From NCBI GenBank assembly GCA_030432015.1, contig JAUIHJ010000045.1, positions 1 through 18,880 on the forward strand: DNA of 18,880 nucleotides. The letters are read 5' to 3'. The DNA is from a bacterium. Lineage in GTDB: Bacteria; Planctomycetota; Planctomycetia; Pirellulales; Pirellulaceae. Every line of letters begins with the position of its first letter. Within the stretch, counting starts at the first letter, position 1. This document shows, in pieces, positions 15,629-18,880 of the stretch. Under the pieces are notes generated by a model. That model did not search any database. It saw only the letters and a list, made by a program, of their open reading frames with translations, and was not told where the DNA came from. Position numbers and translations under genes: made by a program.

Positions 15629-17422
15629 ATGTTCAAAATGATCAGTAATGGGGCGATTACCCTTGTGGTACTCGCGTCGTTTTCCTTTGTTCCTGGTCGC
15701 GCCGCGGCGCAACCACCGACCAACGGCTACCCATCGCCACCACCGGTCGCCGGCTTCCCATCGCCGACCGGCGGCGGACCAACGTTCAATCCTTCCCAGC
15801 CAACGCCGGGCGGGCCGTACCCGCAGACGGAAACATCGCCGTCGGATGCGTCCCCATCGCCCTACCCGCGGACAGCGGACGCGGACCGTTCGCCCAGTCG
15901 TGGTAGTGCCGGTGCCCTCTATGCAAGGCCCTCAGCGCCGCGTCCCCCGGCTGGATCAACGTATCCCAGCACAGCGATGGGAGCACAACCGGCGGCCTTC
16001 AGCGAACCGCATCACCATCCCTCAAGCTTCGAGAATCACAACGCGGGTGTTGGTAACGCCGGTGCGATCCTCAGCGCTTCCTTTGATCAACCGACGGCGT
16101 CCACTCTGGGGAGCAACCCTTCCTTCCTTGACAACCCTGTTCAGCTTGCAGGCCATCAAGCGGGTGGAAGTCCAGGGTGCGACTGCGAATTGCAGGGGAG
16201 TGCCAAATCTGGCTGCACGAAGTGCGGCACGACGAAATCGCTGTTTCCCGGGTCAATTCTTGGTTTCCATGTCGGCGGCTGGATCGAGCAGGGCGTAACC
16301 GCAAACTTTGGCGATCCAGATGACCGCATGAACTCTCCCGTGTTGTTCAATGACCGGTCCAATGATTATCAGTTGAACCAGCTTTACCTCTTTGCCGAAC
16401 GACCAGTGCAGAACGACGGCTATCACTGGGACATCGGAGCGCGGATTGATCTGCTGCTTGGAACCGACGCGAAATTTCTCACGGTGCCTGGCCTTGAAGA
16501 GCACCAAGACGGCACTCCCAAATGGAACGGCGAGTCCTCGCAGTACGGGTTGGCGATTCCGCAGGCATATCTCGAATTCGCCGCGCCGTGGCTCCACGGC
16601 GTGTCGTTAAAAGCCGGTCATTTCTATTCCATCGCGGGCTACGAGACGGCGGCCGCCCCAGAAAACTTCTTCTATTCGCATTCGTACACCTATCTGTACG
16701 GCGAACCGTTTACGTTTACCGGCGCCCTTTTCACGGCTAAGCCGAATGACGTGGTGACGCTCAACGCCGGATACACCAAGGGATGGGATGTGCTGGAAAG
16801 CAACTCGAACGAATACGGCATTCTGGCTTCCGTCAAGTTCACAACCCTTGACCAACGGACGTCATTGGCCGCAACGGTCAACTCGGGACAAGACGTTTCC
16901 GGAGTTCGATCTGGCGGGTCCCTCATTGACGAAGATCGCCATTTCTACAGTCTGGTCCTGCAACATCAGATCAATGATTGCTTGCGGTACGTGTTTCAAC
17001 ACGACTTCGGCTACCAGGAAGACGCCGAGGTGGTTGTCAATTCGGGGCCCCGGACGATCACGTTTGATACCGCCAAATGGTACGGCATTAACCAGTACCT
17101 GATCTACGACTTTAACCACAAGGCTTCCGGTGCCCTGCGTGTCGAGTGGTTTCGCGATCAGGACAATAGTCGTCTGGCCGTGCCCGTGACGTTCAATCCT
17201 GGCGGACCGACATTCCTTGGCGGTAATTATGTCGCTGTGACGGGCGGCTTGAACTGGCGCCCCAACAGCAACATCAGAGTTCGCCCTGAGGTGCGTTGGG
17301 ACTACAGCGACTTGAAAGGCAACGGTGCCGCACCTGGCGGCGATCCCAACGTCCGCGCCTTTGACGATTCGCGTCACAGCAGCCAAGTCACCGCGGCCTT
17401 TGATGTGATCGTCTCGTACTAA
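15629..17422 (+). CDS. BBP2-like outer-membrane beta-barrel protein with proline-rich N-terminal linker
   Basis: The 597-residue protein has a signal peptide (about 1-28, ending GRAAAQ), a long Pro/Ser/Gly-rich disordered linker (about 29-125) and a cysteine motif CDCELQGSAKSGCTKCG (184-200). A predicted beta-barrel follows from about residue 215 to the end. Barrel blocks such as GFHVGGWIEQGVTANFGDP, NQLYLFAER and FYSIAGYE match the OmpL-like BBP2 porin family common in planctomycetes. It ends in VIVSY with a terminal aromatic residue, as expected for an outer-membrane barrel. I chose ATG at 15629 because GAAGGA precedes it and the signal peptide follows directly; GTG at 15545 is less likely. 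It is divergent from the three HlyD genes and 105 bases before the giant LEPR gene. An outer-membrane exit or anchoring role for that system is possible but unproven. Confidence 0.9.
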   Translation: MFKMISNGAITLVVLASFSFVPGRAAAQPPTNGYPSPPPVAGFPSPTGGGPTFNPSQPTPGGPYPQTETSPSDASPSPYPRTADADRSPSRGSAGALYARPSAPRPPAGSTYPSTAMGAQPAAFSEPHHHPSSFENHNAGVGNAGAILSASFDQPTASTLGSNPSFLDNPVQLAGHQAGGSPGCDCELQGSAKSGCTKCGTTKSLFPGSILGFHVGGWIEQGVTANFGDPDDRMNSPVLFNDRSNDYQLNQLYLFAERPVQNDGYHWDIGARIDLLLGTDAKFLTVPGLEEHQDGTPKWNGESSQYGLAIPQAYLEFAAPWLHGVSLKAGHFYSIAGYETAAAPENFFYSHSYTYLYGEPFTFTGALFTAKPNDVVTLNAGYTKGWDVLESNSNEYGILASVKFTTLDQRTSLAATVNSGQDVSGVRSGGSLIDEDRHFYSLVLQHQINDCLRYVFQHDFGYQEDAEVVVNSGPRTITFDTAKWYGINQYLIYDFNHKASGALRVEWFRDQDNSRLAVPVTFNPGGPTFLGGNYVAVTGGLNWRPNSNIRVRPEVRWDYSDLKGNGAAPGGDPNVRAFDDSRHSSQVTAAFDVIVSY

Positions 17423-17527
17423 CCGCTTGATCGCGTCGGACGTGCAGACCGTGCCGACGTCAGCTCGCGGACGCCGCGGCACCAGAACTCAAGTGACTGA
17501 TTCTCTCTCGAATGGATTTGCAAAGAG

Positions 17528-18880
17528 ATGAAACGAACAAACCGTCAATTGCGAACACTTCGATACCAACGACGTCGGTCTTCGTTGCGAGGCCAACGGT
17601 TTTTGCGCGGCGAGGTGCTCGAACCGCGCCTGCCATTGGCCGTCGACACGTGGGTGATCGACCTGAATGCCGATGGCAATGTCGACCTGTTCGGCAACGA
17701 TGCGGCCGGCGAAGTCCAAGAAGTGTACGATGAGAACGCGCAAAGCGAAGGCAACGTGATCTCGACCAGCAACGTTCCTGGGCAGAACAACCAGATGCCG
17801 GTCGCCATCGACGATGCCGTCACCACCGATCAGGATACGGTGCTCATCGGGGATGTCCTGATCGCGAACCCTACGACTCCCGATAGTGATCCAGATGGTG
17901 ATTCGCTAACGGTGACCGAGGTTCAAGGGGCCGCCGGCAATGTTGGTGTGACCACGGTCCTGGCCAGCGGCGCGACGGTCAACGTGGCGGCTGGCGGCAC
18001 ATTCGTTTATGACCCCAACGGTGCCTTCGACTCGTTAGCCGTTGGCGATTTTACCACCGATACCTTTTCCTACACCATCGAAGATCCGCTGGGCAGTTCG
18101 GACTCCGCCGTCGTCACCGTCACGGTCACGGGCAACAATGACGCGCCGACTGCAACGAATTTGACCCAGACGCGTTCTTACCTCGAAAACGACGCCAGCG
18201 TGGCCCTGGACGACATCGTGGTTACCGACCCCGACATGGGCGACACCGTCACGGCAACGCTGACGCTGACCAACACACCGACCGGCTCAATTACGGCCGA
18301 CAGCGGTAACGGCGAAACCTACACGCCGGCGACCGGCATCTGGACCATTACCGGATCCGTGTCCGACGTCAATGCGGCCTTGGCGGCGGCCACGTTCGTG
18401 CCCGCTGCGAACAACGTCGCCACGTCGACCATCACGACACACGTCGAAGATTCATCTACCGTTGGACCGGCCGACGGCACGATCACGATCAGTGTCACCG
18501 CGGTCAACGACGAACCGTCCTTCACCAAGGGCGCCGACCAGACCGTCCTGGAAGATGCCGGTGCACAGTCGGTCCCGGCCTGGGCGACCGGTCTCTCAGC
18601 CGGCCCGGCCGACGAATCCGGCCAGACGCTGTCATTCAATATCACCAGTAACAGCAACATGGCGCTGTTCGCCACTCAACCGGCGGTCGACAGCACGGGC
18701 CAACTGACCTTCACGCCGGCGGCCAACGCCAACGGTTCGGCAGTCATCACGCTGAACATCATGGACGACGGTGGGACCGCCAACGGCGGAGACGACACCT
18801 CTCCCGATCAGACCTTCACCATTGGTGTCACCGCGGTCAACGACGAACCGTCGTTTACCAAGGGCGCCAACCAGACCGTC
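17528..18880 (+). CDS. LEPR-motif giant surface protein with cadherin/VCBS-like tandem repeats (partial; C-terminus beyond right edge)
   Basis: The frame is open for 451 codons and runs off the window. The N-terminus is strongly basic (MKRTNRQLRTLRYQRRR) with no hydrophobic signal core, followed by LEPRLPLA at residues 31-38. It closely parallels the LEPR protein at the left edge. Domain 1 (about 80-203) is VCBS/tandem-95-like, with DSDPDGDSLTVTEV and TFSYTIEDPLGSSDSAVVTV. Domain 2 (about 204-322) has a similar cadherin-like pattern. From residue 323 a 111-residue repeat begins and restarts at 434. Asp-rich loops suggest calcium-stabilised Ig-like folds. The role is probably an adhesin or cell-surface matrix protein. 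AAAGAG sits directly before the ATG, so the start is likely but not strongly marked. It follows the BBP2-like gene in the same direction. Confidence 0.85.
   Translation, partial: MKRTNRQLRTLRYQRRRSSLRGQRFLRGEVLEPRLPLAVDTWVIDLNADGNVDLFGNDAAGEVQEVYDENAQSEGNVISTSNVPGQNNQMPVAIDDAVTTDQDTVLIGDVLIANPTTPDSDPDGDSLTVTEVQGAAGNVGVTTVLASGATVNVAAGGTFVYDPNGAFDSLAVGDFTTDTFSYTIEDPLGSSDSAVVTVTVTGNNDAPTATNLTQTRSYLENDASVALDDIVVTDPDMGDTVTATLTLTNTPTGSITADSGNGETYTPATGIWTITGSVSDVNAALAAATFVPAANNVATSTITTHVEDSSTVGPADGTITISVTAVNDEPSFTKGADQTVLEDAGAQSVPAWATGLSAGPADESGQTLSFNITSNSNMALFATQPAVDSTGQLTFTPAANANGSAVITLNIMDDGGTANGGDDTSPDQTFTIGVTAVNDEPSFTKGANQTV
18494..18880 (+). repeat. 333-bp in-frame tandem repeat, second copy cut by the window edge
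   Basis: The unit 18494-18826 encodes 111 residues beginning VTAVNDEPSFTKGADQTV. At 18827 the same segment restarts. The 54 bases visible in copy two differ from copy one at only three positions. Such high DNA identity, and not just protein similarity, points to recent duplication or ongoing homogenisation. More copies probably follow to the right. Confidence 0.85.

Noticed and set aside
17434..17459. Inverted repeat CGTCGG/CCGACG after the barrel gene, as a terminator
   Set aside because: The stem is only six bases with a 14-base loop and no T tract, so it may be chance in GC-rich DNA. Read-through into the LEPR gene is equally possible.

Overview
The window looks like chromosomal DNA of a planctomycete, probably Pirellulaceae-like. 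This rests on four things. Two predicted surface proteins carry the N-terminal LEPR-x-LL motif. An ECF sigma factor is paired with a Ser/Thr kinase carrying TPR repeats. There are HlyD fusions to M50-peptidase and GAF domains. There are two planctomycete-style outer-membrane barrels. The DNA is moderately GC-rich. No tRNA, rRNA, CRISPR array or insertion sequence was seen.

Layout: (1) 1-3747, minus: the N-terminal 1249 residues of a very large surface protein with a LEPR motif, parallel beta-helix repeats, a metzincin protease site, thrombospondin-3-like calcium loops and the start of a DUF11-like domain. It runs off the left edge. (2) 3748-4098: non-coding, with a compound palindrome. (3) 4099-8172, minus: a two-gene unit of ECF sigma factor followed by a membrane Ser/Thr kinase with TPR repeats. 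(4) 8566-9816, plus: an exported putative beta-barrel, ending 14 bases from the end of the next, convergent gene. (5) 9831-15258, minus: three consecutive HlyD-type genes, in transcription order GAF-GAF-TM-HlyD, a small periplasmic HlyD, and a PqqD-like/M50/HlyD fusion. (6) 15629-17422, plus and divergent: a BBP2-like outer-membrane barrel with a proline-rich N-terminal linker. (7) 17528-18880, plus: the first 451 residues of a repetitive LEPR/cadherin-VCBS-like surface protein that runs off the right edge.

The most interesting reading is that 8566-18880 may form one envelope module. It holds three membrane-fusion-type adaptors, none with an ABC or RND pump in view, one with an intramembrane protease and one with cytoplasmic GAF sensors. 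Outer-membrane barrels lie on both sides, and a giant repetitive surface protein is next door. Both LEPR proteins have an arginine-rich N-terminus without a classical hydrophobic signal segment. A dedicated export or processing route is therefore conceivable, but this is inference from gene order and domain content only.
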